A stretch of 42,341 nt of DNA from Mycolicibacterium novocastrense. Its GTDB lineage: Bacteria > Actinomycetota > Actinomycetes > Mycobacteriales > Mycobacteriaceae. The position numbers were made by a program, and so were the translations under genes. Shown one piece after another: positions 1 through 8,798 of the stretch. The stretch's first letter is position 1, and each line of letters starts with the position of its first letter. Under the pieces are notes generated by a model, which had not been told where the DNA came from, did not search any database, and saw only the letters and a list, made by a program, of their open reading frames with translations. The stretch lies in contig NZ_BCTA01000030.1 in NCBI RefSeq assembly GCF_001570485.1, positions 1 to 42,341 of the forward strand, in the 5' to 3' direction.

Positions 1-10
1 GAATAGTCCT

Positions 11-82
11 GGGTCATCGCGTGGTGCGTCCTTTACTTGAGTCACTTTGGTCGGTAACTCAATGACCACTACGCGATGCCCC
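11..82. repeat. Long imperfect inverted repeat
   Basis: The left arm begins GGGTCATCGCGTGGTG (11-26). The right arm, CACTACGCGATGCCCC (67-82), is its near reverse complement. Inside lies a perfect 6-bp pair, TTGAGT (37-42) and ACTCAA (57-62), around a 14-nt loop. The arms could fold as one interrupted hairpin. It lies at the window edge with no gene yet in view to its left, so it could be a terminator, a pair of element ends or an operator. I cannot choose between these. Confidence 0.45.
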
Positions 83-282
83 ACTTCAAGAGGCTCACCG
101 ACACACCTCAAGTCAGTCCCGGCTCGCTCGCCTCACCCCCGAAACCCCACCACCCCAGGGGACTTACCCTTTCGAATTACTGGTAAAACGCCCGAAACCC
201 CGTTATTTGATGCGGCCGCTTGTGACGCGCCCCGACCTCGCGCGAGCTGGCGAAAGACCGTGGCGCCTACGGTGCGCTGACT

Positions 283-294
283 TACCCTCTGAGA
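283..294 (+). promoter_or_regulatory. Candidate leaderless -10 box for the ABC ATPase gene
   Basis: TACCCT (283-288) fits the TAnnnT pattern of mycobacterial -10 boxes. Exactly 6 nt separate it from the GTG at 295, so transcription would begin at or next to the start codon. No Shine-Dalgarno sequence is visible there. The same ACTTACCCT string also occurs at 160-168. This is inference from spacing only. Confidence 0.35.
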
Positions 295-1206
295 GTGCCA
301 TCCCAGGCCCGAGCCGGCGGCGGCCCTGCTATCCGAGCGAAGGGGCTGACCAAGCGGTTCGGCCATGTGGTCGCCGTCAACGACGTGACGATGACCGTGG
401 AGCCCGGCGAGGTGTTCGGTTTCCTGGGACCCAATGGTGCCGGCAAGTCGACGACGATCCGCCTACTGCTGGGACTGATAAGTCAGACGGCAGGGAGCGC
501 GCAGATCTTCGGCTGCGCTGTCGGGGACGTTCGGAGGTCCCATTCGTTCCTCGCGTACGTACCCGCTGATGTAGCGCTTTGGCCGAGACTGACTGGCGCC
601 GAGACCCTCGAGTTACTCGGGTCCCTGGGCCCAGGGGTCGACGCGCCCTACCGCGACCACCTGGTCGACCGATTCCGGCTCGAGCTGGACAAGCCCGCAA
701 GGACGTACTCGACGGGCAACCGCCAGAAAGTCGCCATCGTGGCGGCATTCGCCACCCGTGCTCCGCTTCTGGTACTCGACGAGCCGACGAGCGGATTGGA
801 TCCCCTGATGGAGCGGGAGTTTCGCTGCTGCGTCGCAGAGGCACGCGAGCGGGGCCAGACGGTGTTCCTCAGCTCGCATCAGCTGGCCGAGGTGGAGGCC
901 GTGTGCGACCGCGTGGCCATACTTCGCGCCGGGCGGATCGTCGAGATCGACAGCATCGCCGATCTGCGGCGGCTGCGCAGAACGGTGGTCGAGGTGTCCT
1001 GTCGCGGTGCCCCGCCGTCCCTCACCGGGGTAGCAGGCGTGGCGAACGTCGAGCAACTGAGCCGAGAGCGGTTGCGGTTCAGCCTGACCGGCCCGCCCGG
1101 ACCCGCACTGCAGGCGCTGGCCGCCGCCGATGTCACCGCACTCGCGATGCGCGAACCCACACTCGAGGAGATCTTTCTCGACTACTACGGTGAGGCGCCG
1201 CCATGA
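295..1206 (+). CDS. ABC-2 type exporter, ATP-binding subunit
   Basis: This is the nucleotide-binding subunit of a drug- or lipid-exporter-type ABC system (CcmA/DrrA-like). In the 303-residue product I see Walker A GPNGAGKST (45-53), a degenerate signature YSTGNRQKV (138-146) in place of LSGGQ, Walker B LLVLDE (158-163) followed by PTSGLD, and the switch histidine in SSH (H195). The roughly 80-residue C-terminal extension ends in EEIFLDYYGE, typical of DrrA-like ATPases. The start is GTG at 295, with no clear ribosome site, so a leaderless transcript is likely. The stop overlaps the permease start by 4 nt (ATGA), so the two subunits are translationally coupled. The substrate is unknown. Confidence 0.9.
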   Translation: MPSQARAGGGPAIRAKGLTKRFGHVVAVNDVTMTVEPGEVFGFLGPNGAGKSTTIRLLLGLISQTAGSAQIFGCAVGDVRRSHSFLAYVPADVALWPRLTGAETLELLGSLGPGVDAPYRDHLVDRFRLELDKPARTYSTGNRQKVAIVAAFATRAPLLVLDEPTSGLDPLMEREFRCCVAEARERGQTVFLSSHQLAEVEAVCDRVAILRAGRIVEIDSIADLRRLRRTVVEVSCRGAPPSLTGVAGVANVEQLSRERLRFSLTGPPGPALQALAAADVTALAMREPTLEEIFLDYYGEAPP

Positions 1207-2831
1207 CCACCGACACGCGGCCCGGTTCGTCGGCCGTCGGGCTCCGGCTGGCGCCGGGGCGGGCTGTGGCCCGACTTGCGGTGCACCAGGTGCGAGGTGG
1301 AGCCGTGGCGGTTGCGGTGGTCTGCGGGGTCATGTCGGCGTGGGTCGCGAACCAATACCAACCGATCGGCGATCTGTTGGATGAGTCGGGCATGGAGGCA
1401 CTTTCGGAGAATCCCGCGGTCCGGATCCTCTCGGGCCCGCCCATCGCTCTCGACGATCCCGGTGGCTTCGCCGTGTGGCGCACCGGCATTCCCGTGACGT
1501 TGCTCGCCAGCGTATGGATCATCCTCGTCGCGACCCGTATCACTCGCGGTGAGGAAGACGCCGGAAGGTGGGATCTCCTCCTTGCGAGCCGATTGCGAGT
1601 TGTGGACCTTGTCGTCCGCTGTCTCGCGGTCCTTGTCGGCGCCGCCGCTCTGATCGGCGCGTGTGTGGCGGCGGGACTTCTGGCGGCCGGTACGGAGACG
1701 GCCGGTACGGTGATCTATTCGATTGGTATTGCCTGTGTCAGTTCGACTTTCGCTATAACGGGGGTACTCACCGGGCAACTGGCCACGACGAGGTTCGGCG
1801 CCACGGCACTGGCGACCGGGGTTCTCGGAACTGCCCTCGCATTGCGCATGCTCGCCGATGGAAGCAGTCAACTGGCGTGGTTGGCGTGGACGACACCGTT
1901 CGGGCTGATGAACCGCACGGCACCTTACGCGGAGAACCGAATCCTGCCGTTGCTCATACTGAGCATGCTCCCGGTGGTGCTGGCCGGTGCGGCTATCGCC
2001 GCTGCAGAGCGTCGTGATCTGGCGAGCGGCCTTGTGGCGATGCCCAAGACCCGTCGGCGGCGATACCGACTGCTGCACTCCGTCGAGGGTTTCGCCGTTC
2101 GTAGCAGCCTACGGATCACCGAGTGGTGGGCATTGGGCATCTCGGCCTACTTCCTGGTCGCCGGCGCATTGCTAGCCTCGGTCCTCGACATGTTCGCCAC
2201 CAATTCGCGGTTCGCTCAACTAGCGGTTGCAGCCGGAACGGGTGTTGACGAAATACCGGAGGTCTTCGCGACGTCTATGTTCGGCGTGCTGGCCATCGCG
2301 ACCGGGCTCTACGCGACGATGCAGGTCGCGCGAACCGTCGCAGATGAGAATGCGGGCCGGCGGACCCTGCTGTTGGCTCAGCCACTTTCTCGCTCGCGGC
2401 TGATCTCTGCCGAGATCGCCGTGACCGCCTGTGGAGTGCTCGTGTTGCATTGCTCGGCTGCAGTCGCCGTCTGGGGTGGCGCCAGGATCACCGGTGGCCC
2501 GATGCAGCTCACCGACGCCCTCGCGAATGCGCTGATCTTCGTGCCGGCGGCGTGGCTTGCGATCGGTCTGGCCGCAGTCGGCGTTGGGTGGTTTCCCTCC
2601 GCCGTCGGTGTGCTCGGCGCACTCCCGCTGGTCGGTGGCTACATGATCAATGTGGTTGCCCAGACAACGAATTCTCCGTCGTGGATCGCCGGACTGTCGC
2701 CGTGGACGCACCTCACCACCGCTGCGGGCGCACCGTTCGACTGGACGGCAGCCGCGATTCTCGTGCTCATTGGCGTGGGGTCAGTCGCGGTGGGGGTTCA
2801 TGGGTATGTTGGGCGTGACTTGGCGACGTGA
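1203..2831 (+). CDS. ABC-2 type exporter permease (polyketide-exporter-like)
   Basis: This 542-residue membrane protein is the partner of the ATPase directly upstream, with an ATGA overlap. It has about 12 hydrophobic segments in two similar halves. Each half contains an extracytoplasmic loop followed by a conserved cytoplasmic motif: TRITRGEEDAGRWDLLLAS near residue 120 and ARTVADENAGRRTLLLAQP near 385. That duplicated layout matches the large fused permeases annotated as putative exporters of polyketide antibiotics (COG3559). The assignment rests on layout and the coupled ATPase; the exported compound cannot be inferred. No TetR-type regulator, which often accompanies such pairs, is seen in the window. 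Confidence 0.85.
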   Translation: MTTDTRPGSSAVGLRLAPGRAVARLAVHQVRGGAVAVAVVCGVMSAWVANQYQPIGDLLDESGMEALSENPAVRILSGPPIALDDPGGFAVWRTGIPVTLLASVWIILVATRITRGEEDAGRWDLLLASRLRVVDLVVRCLAVLVGAAALIGACVAAGLLAAGTETAGTVIYSIGIACVSSTFAITGVLTGQLATTRFGATALATGVLGTALALRMLADGSSQLAWLAWTTPFGLMNRTAPYAENRILPLLILSMLPVVLAGAAIAAAERRDLASGLVAMPKTRRRRYRLLHSVEGFAVRSSLRITEWWALGISAYFLVAGALLASVLDMFATNSRFAQLAVAAGTGVDEIPEVFATSMFGVLAIATGLYATMQVARTVADENAGRRTLLLAQPLSRSRLISAEIAVTACGVLVLHCSAAVAVWGGARITGGPMQLTDALANALIFVPAAWLAIGLAAVGVGWFPSAVGVLGALPLVGGYMINVVAQTTNSPSWIAGLSPWTHLTTAAGAPFDWTAAAILVLIGVGSVAVGVHGYVGRDLAT

Positions 2832-3361
2832 GCCGCGGCAGGACTCGACTGCGCATCGGCAATCGCTAAATGAGTTGTATGCATATCTCGCCTCGTCTTT
2901 GACCGAGGATCTGTGCGCACAACCATTCTTCGAATCGATTCCCCGGTATTCGTATTGACGACGAGCAAATCGTCTCCTGCGCATACCGGCGCGACGTGAG
3001 TTCATCGGAGAAAAACATTCCACCCCAGGCCATACGCATGTATCGCCCGAATTGAGTGAAGTCGGCATCACGGATGAAGGCGGAGGCAGCCGGGTGCGCC
3101 AAGCCCCCATACGCTCTGCCGGAGGAGGATGCCGACCGGCGACCCGCTGGCTGTGCGGCCCACACTCCCGCCCGCTATCAACAGCCCTGAATGCAGTTGC
3201 CTAGGAAACTTTTTGACCGCATCTCGGCGCTGTCGCCGTGTCCGTCGCGGACGTCTGGCGAACTCGCGACCGAGGTTCGGTGGGCTGACCTACGATGTAT
3301 CGGAGCAGCAGACGCATTCGACAACCTGGGTGGTCGCGGCTCGCGTTGAAGGGAAACCCGC
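2832..3361. other. 530-base interval without a convincing gene
   Basis: This stretch is less GC-rich than its neighbours, with several A/T-rich patches around 2870-3010. A 99-codon minus-strand reading frame (2866-3165) is open, but I recognise no family, see no ribosome site, and its third-position GC is not raised. It may hold the promoter for the small ORF and P450 that follow, or a gene remnant. I see no clear terminator hairpin after the permease. Confidence 0.5.
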
Positions 3362-3547
3362 ATGGGATTGATACCGGTCTTCGGCGAAATGAAGGAACAG
3401 GTCGAGGAAGCCTTCGAACTCCTCACACGTGCCGTCACGGCGCTAGAAGTACTTGCGGTGGAACAGAAACGGGCCAATGACCTGTATGTGGAAGCGAACA
3501 GTGGATCTCTGCCACGCGTTCAGAAGGCCACGAAGCTAGCGCAATGA
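3362..3547 (+). CDS. Small helical protein (61 aa) upstream of P450
   Basis: I do not recognise a family. The 61-residue product is predicted almost wholly helical, with a heptad-like run from about residue 8 to 45 (MKEQVEEAFELLTRAVTALE and onward), no cysteine and no signal peptide. A purine-rich GAAGGGAAA sits 5-10 nt before the ATG, so translation is plausible. The stop is 4 nt before the P450 ATG, so the two are probably co-transcribed. It could be a small partner or regulator of the P450, but nothing in the sequence shows the role. It carries no Fe-S motif, so it is not a ferredoxin. Confidence 0.6.
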   Translation: MGLIPVFGEMKEQVEEAFELLTRAVTALEVLAVEQKRANDLYVEANSGSLPRVQKATKLAQ

Positions 3548-3551
3548 GCCG

Positions 3552-4859
3552 ATGCGCGACCGCCTGCATGCGTCCGAGGTATCCCTTCTGAGACCTCAAA
3601 AGGGGCGCAGCGTCAGCAGCCGCGAGGACCTCGACTTCTTCACCGACAGGTCGCTCGTGGAGGATCCCTACGACTATTACGACGCGATACGTCGTTGCCC
3701 CGTGCGGCGTGAACCGGCGCACGGTGTGGTGATGGTGTCGGGGTACGACGAGGCCGTCGCCGTGCAACGCGATCCCGCCCAGGACTTGTCGGTATGCAAT
3801 ATCGTCAGCGGCCCCTGGTCGGGGATTCCGGTCGACACCAACAGCGATGACATCTCCGATCTGATCGAACGCCACCGGCACAAGGTGACGTTCGGTGATT
3901 ACTTCATCACCTTCGATCCGCCGAAGCACACCGCGCACCGCTCCTTGTTGAGCAGGTTGTTCACGCCCAAGCAACTCAAGAACAACGCCGACTTCCTCTG
4001 GCGTCTCGCCGATGAGCAGCTCGACTGCTTCGTCGAGCGGGGGAAGTGCGAGTTCGTCCTCGACTACAGCTTCCCGTTCACGGTGGTGGCGATCGCTCAT
4101 CTGCTGGGCGTCCCGGAGGCCGACCTGGATAGATTCCGCAGCGCCGCGGAAGTCAGCAGGCTCAAAGGTGAACGCCGAGACTTCGTCGGCGCCCGCGAGG
4201 AGTGGTTCGTCCACTACATCGAAGAGCGTCGTCGCCGGCCGGCTGACGACGTCCTCACGGAGCTCGCGACGGCGAAGTTCCCCGACGGGACCACACCTGG
4301 CGCGATGGACGTCGCTCGCGTCGCGACGTTCATGTTCGCCGCCGGCCACGGCACCTCGGTCGACTTCATGAGTAGCGCGATGCTGATGCTGGCCGAACGG
4401 CCTGACCTCCAAGCGCAACTGCGCGAGGACCGATCAAAGATCTCGCCGTTCATCGAGGAGCTGCTTCGATTCGAAAGCCCGATCAAATCCAACTTCCGCA
4501 TGGCGCGGCGCACGACCAGGATCGGCGACGTCGATGTGCGGGCAGGTGCGAGCATCCTCGTGATGAACGGCGCGGCCAACCGCGACCCGAGACGGTTCGA
4601 CGAGCCCGCTGAGTTCCGTCTGGACCGACCAAACGTGCTGCAGCACATCGCGTTCGGACGCGGTATCCACACCTGCCCGGGCGCCCCCATCGCCCGGGCC
4701 GAGGCACGCCTGACCTTGGAACGGGTCCTTGACCGGATGGCGGATATCCGCCTCTCGGAGCACCGGCACGGGCCGGCAGGTGATCGCCGGTTCGCGTGGG
4801 ACCGGACTTTCCTGTTTCGACGCCTCAAGGAACTGCACCTGGAATTCACGCCGATCTGA
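3552..4859 (+). CDS. Cytochrome P450 with non-canonical helix I
   Basis: This 435-residue soluble bacterial P450 carries the heme loop F368-G-R-G-I-H-T-C375-P-G with the thiolate ligand C375, the ExxR motif in EELLRFE, and a helix I motif A264-G-H-G-T268-S. The usual acid before the helix I threonine, which relays protons to bound dioxygen, is glycine (G267). Loss of the acid is known in P450s with unusual chemistry, so standard monooxygenation should not be assumed. The ATG at 3552 lies just after the small-ORF stop; no ferredoxin or reductase gene is adjacent. It is convergent with pepD, with 49 bases between the stop codons. The substrate and CYP family number are unknown. Confidence 0.93.
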   Translation: MRDRLHASEVSLLRPQKGRSVSSREDLDFFTDRSLVEDPYDYYDAIRRCPVRREPAHGVVMVSGYDEAVAVQRDPAQDLSVCNIVSGPWSGIPVDTNSDDISDLIERHRHKVTFGDYFITFDPPKHTAHRSLLSRLFTPKQLKNNADFLWRLADEQLDCFVERGKCEFVLDYSFPFTVVAIAHLLGVPEADLDRFRSAAEVSRLKGERRDFVGAREEWFVHYIEERRRRPADDVLTELATAKFPDGTTPGAMDVARVATFMFAAGHGTSVDFMSSAMLMLAERPDLQAQLREDRSKISPFIEELLRFESPIKSNFRMARRTTRIGDVDVRAGASILVMNGAANRDPRRFDEPAEFRLDRPNVLQHIAFGRGIHTCPGAPIARAEARLTLERVLDRMADIRLSEHRHGPAGDRRFAWDRTFLFRRLKELHLEFTPI

Positions 4860-4908
4860 GGCGATCAGCGCCACCGCGAGGATTCGCCTGCTGGTCCGGA
4901 AGCCGGCC

Positions 4909-6216
4909 CTACGCTTCGCCCAGCGTGACCTGCGCCGTCTGAGCAGCCCCCGCTCCGTCGAGATAGGTGACGGAAACGCTCTCCCCGGGGGCGCGCGAGC
5001 GGATCGCCGCCACGAGCGCCTCAGGGCCGTCGATCGGCTGGTTGTCGATCTTGGTGATCACTGCTTCGCCCGGCAGTCCAGCCGCGGATGCGGGCCCACC
5101 GTTGACGACGGCGACGGCTGCGCCGCCGGCCTTGGTGGCTTCTCTACCAAGCTTCACACCGAGCGCACCATGACTGGCGGAGCCCGTCGTGACCAGTTCG
5201 TGGGCGACACGCTTGGCCTGATCCGAGGGGATCGCGAAGCCCAGCCCGATGGAACCGCTCGGACCGCCGGAGCCGCCGCCCATGCTCGCGATTGCGGAGT
5301 TCACGCCGATCAACTCGCCGCGCATGTTCACCAATGCGCCGCCGGAGTTACCCGGGTTCACCGCGGCATCTGTCTGGATGGCGTTGAGCACGGTGACGTC
5401 GCCACCCGCCTCGCCGCCGGCCGACACCGGCCGGTTCAGCGCGCTGACGATGCCCGTCGTCACCGTTCCCTGCAAGCCGAGGGGCGAGCCGATCGCGACG
5501 ACCTGCTCGCCGACTTTCACGTCCGCCGAGGATCCGATGGCGATGGGCGTCAATCCGGAAACCCCCTCGGCGCGAACGACGGCAAGGTCGCCCGATGGGT
5601 CGGTACCGACAACGGTGAAGGGTGCGGTTCTGCCGTCGGAGAAGGCCACGGTCGCCGTGGGCGCGCCACGTCGCGAGCTGGGAAACACTCCCCGCTCGCC
5701 TCCGGCCGCGGCAGCCACGACGTGGTTGTTGGTGAGGATGAGGCCGTCGTCGCTCAACACGATCCCCGAACCCGAAGGGCCCTCACCACCCAAGTCGATC
5801 TTCAACTGGACGACGCTCGGTAGCACCCGGGCCGCGACCTCCTCGACCGTGCCCGCGGGCGCGGTGGCCGCGGCGCGTGGTGTGAGGGGCGCACTACCGA
5901 TCGGTGTCTGCGCGGCCACCGGGTGGTGCGTACGGTCGTCGATGCCCACGACAGCGGCGCCGATCCCGCCGCCGACCACCGCGCAAACGACAGCGCCGGC
6001 GACGACGAGTCCGCGGCGAGACTTCTTCAGTTGAATCCTGGGGATCGGAGCGGTATCGGCTTGCTGCGCAGGGTGATTCAGGTCAAAGGGTGGCGGCTGG
6101 CCGTGACGCCACTCATAGCGCAGATGTGAGGGGATGTGAGCCTGGTAGTGCAGATACGACTGCGCCGCAGCCGAACTCGCGGGCTGGTCCGTGGTATACC
6201 GCGGAGTGTTGGTCAT
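4909..6216 (-). CDS. pepD: PepD-like HtrA serine protease, membrane-anchored
   Basis: This is a DegP/HtrA-type protease that in mycobacteria handles misfolded or envelope-stress substrates outside the cytoplasmic membrane. The 435-residue product has a proline- and glutamine-rich cytoplasmic N-terminus (1-65), one membrane segment (about 68-90), a trypsin-like domain with triad H165 (TNNHVV), D210 (SGDLAVV) and S291 (GNSGG), and a C-terminal PDZ domain (about 350-435). I chose the ATG at 6216 over an upstream one because AGAAAGAGAACG precedes it and the N-terminus then matches M. tuberculosis PepD (Rv0983). The mprAB genes that adjoin pepD in M. tuberculosis are absent here, yet an MprA-like box lies upstream, so it may be a paralogue. 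Confidence 0.9.
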   Translation of the reverse strand: MTNTPRYTTDQPASSAAAQSYLHYQAHIPSHLRYEWRHGQPPPFDLNHPAQQADTAPIPRIQLKKSRRGLVVAGAVVCAVVGGGIGAAVVGIDDRTHHPVAAQTPIGSAPLTPRAAATAPAGTVEEVAARVLPSVVQLKIDLGGEGPSGSGIVLSDDGLILTNNHVVAAAAGGERGVFPSSRRGAPTATVAFSDGRTAPFTVVGTDPSGDLAVVRAEGVSGLTPIAIGSSADVKVGEQVVAIGSPLGLQGTVTTGIVSALNRPVSAGGEAGGDVTVLNAIQTDAAVNPGNSGGALVNMRGELIGVNSAIASMGGGSGGPSGSIGLGFAIPSDQAKRVAHELVTTGSASHGALGVKLGREATKAGGAAVAVVNGGPASAAGLPGEAVITKIDNQPIDGPEALVAAIRSRAPGESVSVTYLDGAGAAQTAQVTLGEA

Positions 6217-6281
6217 TTGCGTTCGTTCTCTTTCTGGATCGTTGATCAGCCCACATGGCCTCAGCACACAGTCCCCGCGTT

Positions 6282-6300
6282 GACTGAGAGTGGACTGAGA
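6282..6300 (-). promoter_or_regulatory. MprA-like box upstream of pepD
   Basis: On the minus strand two perfect 8-bp direct repeats, TCTCAGTC, are separated by 3 bp, giving a 19-bp site 66-84 bp upstream of the pepD ATG. The envelope-stress regulator MprA is known to bind a 19-bp site made of two loosely conserved 8-bp direct repeats and to control pepD. The match in length, layout and location is good; actual binding is inferred. Confidence 0.6.
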
Positions 6301-6360
6301 ACTGACTCAACAAATTCCGAGAGATCGAATTGTGATCGTCACACCGCCGAGGAAGCGGTT

Positions 6361-7176
6361 CTATTCCGGATCGGTGAAGACGGGCGGCTGCCCCGACATC
6401 CCGGCCATGACAGCAGCGATCTGATTGGGCTTGCCGAGCAGTCCGGTCTGCAACTGTGATTCACACGAGAGCGCCGCCGCGGCGTCATCACTGACCCAGG
6501 TCGCGTTGTAGAGACGCTTGGCGGCGCGCACGGCATCCGGAGATCTCTGCGCGATCTCACCGGCAAGTTCCAACGCAGCGGCAAGCGGATCGTCCGCGGT
6601 TCGAGTGACCAAACCGAGCTCCGACGCCTCACTGCCGGAGACGATGCGCCCGGTGAACGTCAACTCCTTGGCGACGTCGATCGGTATCAGCCGGGGCAGC
6701 GTCTGCGTGATGCCCATGTCGGGAACGAGGCCCCACTTGATTTCCATGATGGACAACCTCGCGTCGGGGGCCGCTATCCGGATGTCTGCGCCCAGCGCGA
6801 TCTGAAGACCGCCACCAAAACAGTTGCCGTGGATCGCGGCGATGACGGGCGCCGGCACCAGCGACCAGTCGTACGACACGCGCTGGGCGAAGTTGGCCGG
6901 GTGATCGGCGTCTCGGTTCAACAGGACGTTCGTGCCACCCCGCTGGGCCGCAAAGCTCGCGACGTCCAGGCCTGAGCAGAAGCTCTTACCCTCGCCATGC
7001 AACACGACCGCGCGGATCGAGGGGACGCCGGCGACCTGCTCAGCGGCATTGACCAGGCCTTCGAACATGGCGTGGTCGAGCGCGTTGTGCTTGTCTGCGC
7101 GAATCATCGTCACGGTGGCCACGCCGCTCTCGCTGATTTCCACTCGAACCCTGTCTTGGCTCACGCGTGGCAACAT
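6361..7176 (-). CDS. Crotonase (enoyl-CoA hydratase/isomerase family)
   Basis: This 271-residue, full-length crotonase-fold protein acts on acyl-CoA thioesters. The oxyanion-hole segments are visible as FCSGLDVASF (67-76) and HGNCFGGGLQIALGADI (116-132). The first catalytic glutamate of classical hydratases is replaced by Q125, while E145 and D153 (MEIKWGLVPD) keep the E-x7-D spacing of delta3,5-delta2,4-dienoyl-CoA isomerases. An isomerase or other non-hydratase reaction is therefore as likely as hydration. It lies 49 bases after the GRDP-like gene on the same strand, so they may be co-transcribed; pepD follows with its own regulatory region. The physiological substrate is unknown. Confidence 0.88.
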   Translation of the reverse strand: MLPRVSQDRVRVEISESGVATVTMIRADKHNALDHAMFEGLVNAAEQVAGVPSIRAVVLHGEGKSFCSGLDVASFAAQRGGTNVLLNRDADHPANFAQRVSYDWSLVPAPVIAAIHGNCFGGGLQIALGADIRIAAPDARLSIMEIKWGLVPDMGITQTLPRLIPIDVAKELTFTGRIVSGSEASELGLVTRTADDPLAAALELAGEIAQRSPDAVRAAKRLYNATWVSDDAAAALSCESQLQTGLLGKPNQIAAVMAGMSGQPPVFTDPE

Positions 7177-7225
7177 ACCGCGCAGCGGTGCCGATTTGGG
7201 GTGAGGGCCTCGCTTGACGAGCCGG

Positions 7226-7900
7226 CTACGGTGCCAGACGTAGCACGCCCAAGCGCACGAGGGGCTCGATCACGCCGGCCTTCTCGGCCGCGGTAAGGTC
7301 ACCCGGGAGCTCGCGGACGTAGAACGCGTGCGTATCGACGATGAATTCCACTGCCTCGCTTGCCATTTCATCGACCGAGAGCACCGTGTCGCCCGTGCTA
7401 TTCATTATGTGGATGGTGTGGTTCTCGGTGGTGACCGTCAAAGTCTGCGCCATATCGTTGATGACCCGGGTGCACGGAGCGACGTTGTCGCTGTCGTACC
7501 AGATTGCTGGAAGCGGGTGGCCGAACAACTCCTCGTATCGCCGGCAGAAGTCGTCGAAGGAAGCGGTCTCTTGTGGGCGACCGTCCAGTAGCGTCGTTTC
7601 GGGCCCGCCGCGCTCACCGGCGGGCGCGTGGTGGACGTAGCGCCCGAAGTAACGCTGACCGTAGTCGGTGTACTCGGTGGTGAACAGCACGAAGGCGTGC
7701 CAGGCTTCGTCCACCATCGCCGAACACATGTCGAACGCCTTGTCAGGGGTTGCCGCGCACAGCACGAGGTATTTCTTCGCCTCGGTGAAGAGTTGTTCGG
7801 CAGACTCCCGGCTCGCGACGACCCGGTCCCTGACAAGTCGATCGATCACATAGGGCGCTTCGAACGCCAACGCCGCTTCAAGTCGACCTTCAAGCGCCAC
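7226..7900 (-). CDS. GRDP-like protein of unknown function
   Basis: The 224-residue product contains D64-x-x-W67-H68-A-F followed by a Tyr-rich stretch and H90-H91-A-P, resembling the D-x-x-W-H ... H-H-x-P core of the glycine-rich domain-containing-protein-like family (PF07173). Its function is unknown; the conserved His and Asp could bind a metal, which is inference. The C-terminal third (about 150-224) has the look of a beta-rich domain plus a final helical tail. The GTG start at 7900 lies 6 nt after the stop of a 44-codon ORF, giving likely translational coupling. The family call is by memory of the motif and should be treated as moderate. Confidence 0.7.
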   Translation of the reverse strand: MALEGRLEAALAFEAPYVIDRLVRDRVVASRESAEQLFTEAKKYLVLCAATPDKAFDMCSAMVDEAWHAFVLFTTEYTDYGQRYFGRYVHHAPAGERGGPETTLLDGRPQETASFDDFCRRYEELFGHPLPAIWYDSDNVAPCTRVINDMAQTLTVTTENHTIHIMNSTGDTVLSVDEMASEAVEFIVDTHAFYVRELPGDLTAAEKAGVIEPLVRLGVLRLAP

Positions 7901-7906
7901 GGCAGA

Positions 7907-8041
7907 TCACCGTCTCCCGGACGAAACATCGGCGCGGGGTTGAATGCACCCGCAATTGGCGGGAGCGGATCGTCCGGCGGGGCTGGTGATGGTGAGCCTG
8001 CCGACGGCGACCTTCTGTGTGGCGTTCTTCATCTTGCTCAT
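7907..8041 (-). CDS. 44-residue peptide ORF, possible precursor or leader
   Basis: The ORF starts with ATG at 8041. A strong AAAGG ribosome site stands 8 nt before it, clearer than those of most genes here. The peptide opens MSKMKNATQKVAVGRLTITS, then a Ser/Ala/Pro stretch leads to a C-G-C motif (C30, C32), and it ends SSGRR. It has no signal peptide or membrane segment. The stop is 6 nt before the GTG of the GRDP-like gene, so the two are probably coupled. The layout (charged N-terminus, short Cys-containing C-terminus, conserved-family gene after it) resembles a modified-peptide precursor, but no known modifying enzyme is adjacent. A plain leader peptide is the alternative. Confidence 0.5.
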   Translation of the reverse strand: MSKMKNATQKVAVGRLTITSPAGRSAPANCGCIQPRADVSSGRR

Positions 8042-8370
8042 GTTGGCTACCTTTCTGTTGCCAGGCCCGCTGGTCGAGGCCTGTTCGGTGCTTCAACTAT
8101 CGCCTGCGGCGACAGCTCGAACAGTCCGCAAACTGGAGGATCCGAGGGGGGAACCGCCGTCCACCGATCGGAGGACTCCACGCGAGAGGTCGGGTTGCGA
8201 TGAGCTGTCAAAGTCGGCCGAGAAACGAAAACCCCCGGCCTTCAACCACTCCTGTGTACGCCGATAGTTCATCGACAGCGGCCGAGCAGTTGGCTTCGAT
8301 CCGACAACTTCTGTCGATGGTCACCGCCGAGGAGATCAGGAAGCGATACGGGTTGGGATACATTTACCAA
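8042..8370. other. 329-base divergent intergenic region
   Basis: This lies between the peptide ORF (minus) and the excalibur gene (plus). It should hold both promoters. Plus-strand frames run open across it, one with a hydrophobic stretch near 7985-8080, but they lack ribosome sites, and the minus-strand ribosome site at 8050-8054 explains the coding-like signal better. I see no RNA gene or long repeat. Confidence 0.4.
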
Positions 8371-8640
8371 GTGGAAAAATTGACGCTTCCAATAATTAGT
8401 GTGGCGATGGGAGTTGCTCTGGCTCCACTCGCGGGCGCCGAGCCGTTACCGCTGGCCCAGGGCGATTGCCATCCGAACTACTCTGGTGCCTGCGTGCCGA
8501 CCGGCTACAGCGACGTCGACTGCGCCGGCGGAAGCGGGAACGGCCCCGGGTATGTCGACGGGCCTGTGTATCTAGTGCCCGGCAAGAGTGATGTTTACGG
8601 GCTTGATCGCGACGGCGACGGAGTTGCGTGCGAAAAGTGA
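8371..8640 (+). CDS. Secreted excalibur-domain protein
   Basis: The 89-residue precursor has an N-terminal signal peptide (hydrophobic core about 6-22, cleavage near AGA-EP) and a C-terminal excalibur calcium-binding motif, GLDRDGDGVACEK, with acidic residues D79, D81, D83 and E88. Cysteines at 33, 41, 51 and 87 suggest disulfides outside the cell. The start is uncertain. I prefer GTG at 8371 because it gives a normal signal peptide and follows GGGTTGGGA; an ATG at 8320 in the same frame would add 17 residues. Excalibur proteins are usually cell-surface associated. No partner gene is adjacent. Confidence 0.75.
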   Translation: MEKLTLPIISVAMGVALAPLAGAEPLPLAQGDCHPNYSGACVPTGYSDVDCAGGSGNGPGYVDGPVYLVPGKSDVYGLDRDGDGVACEK

Positions 8641-8692
8641 CGAGCGGTCAAAGGCGGGCGGGCCGCCACGCTCATCTCCCTCATTCAGGGAG

Positions 8693-8785
8693 TGTCAAGG
8701 ATCAGCCGAAGTAACTGTCAACCATCAGCCGAAATACTGTCAGGCATCACCCGAAGACCAAATGTCAGGCATCAACCGCAGTAAT
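8693..8785. repeat. Four tandem 22-25 bp repeats, IS21-end-like
   Basis: Units begin at 8693, 8716, 8738 and 8763. Each starts TGTCA and continues as three variable bases, ATCA, one variable base, then CCG, for example TGTCAACCATCAGCCGAAA. IS21-family elements carry multiple short repeats at their ends and begin with TG, so this could be a leftover IS end; no transposase gene is present in the window. It stops 13 bases before the tRNA. The unequal and very short spacing rules out a CRISPR array. Confidence 0.55.
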
Positions 8786-8798
8786 ACACCCACTGACG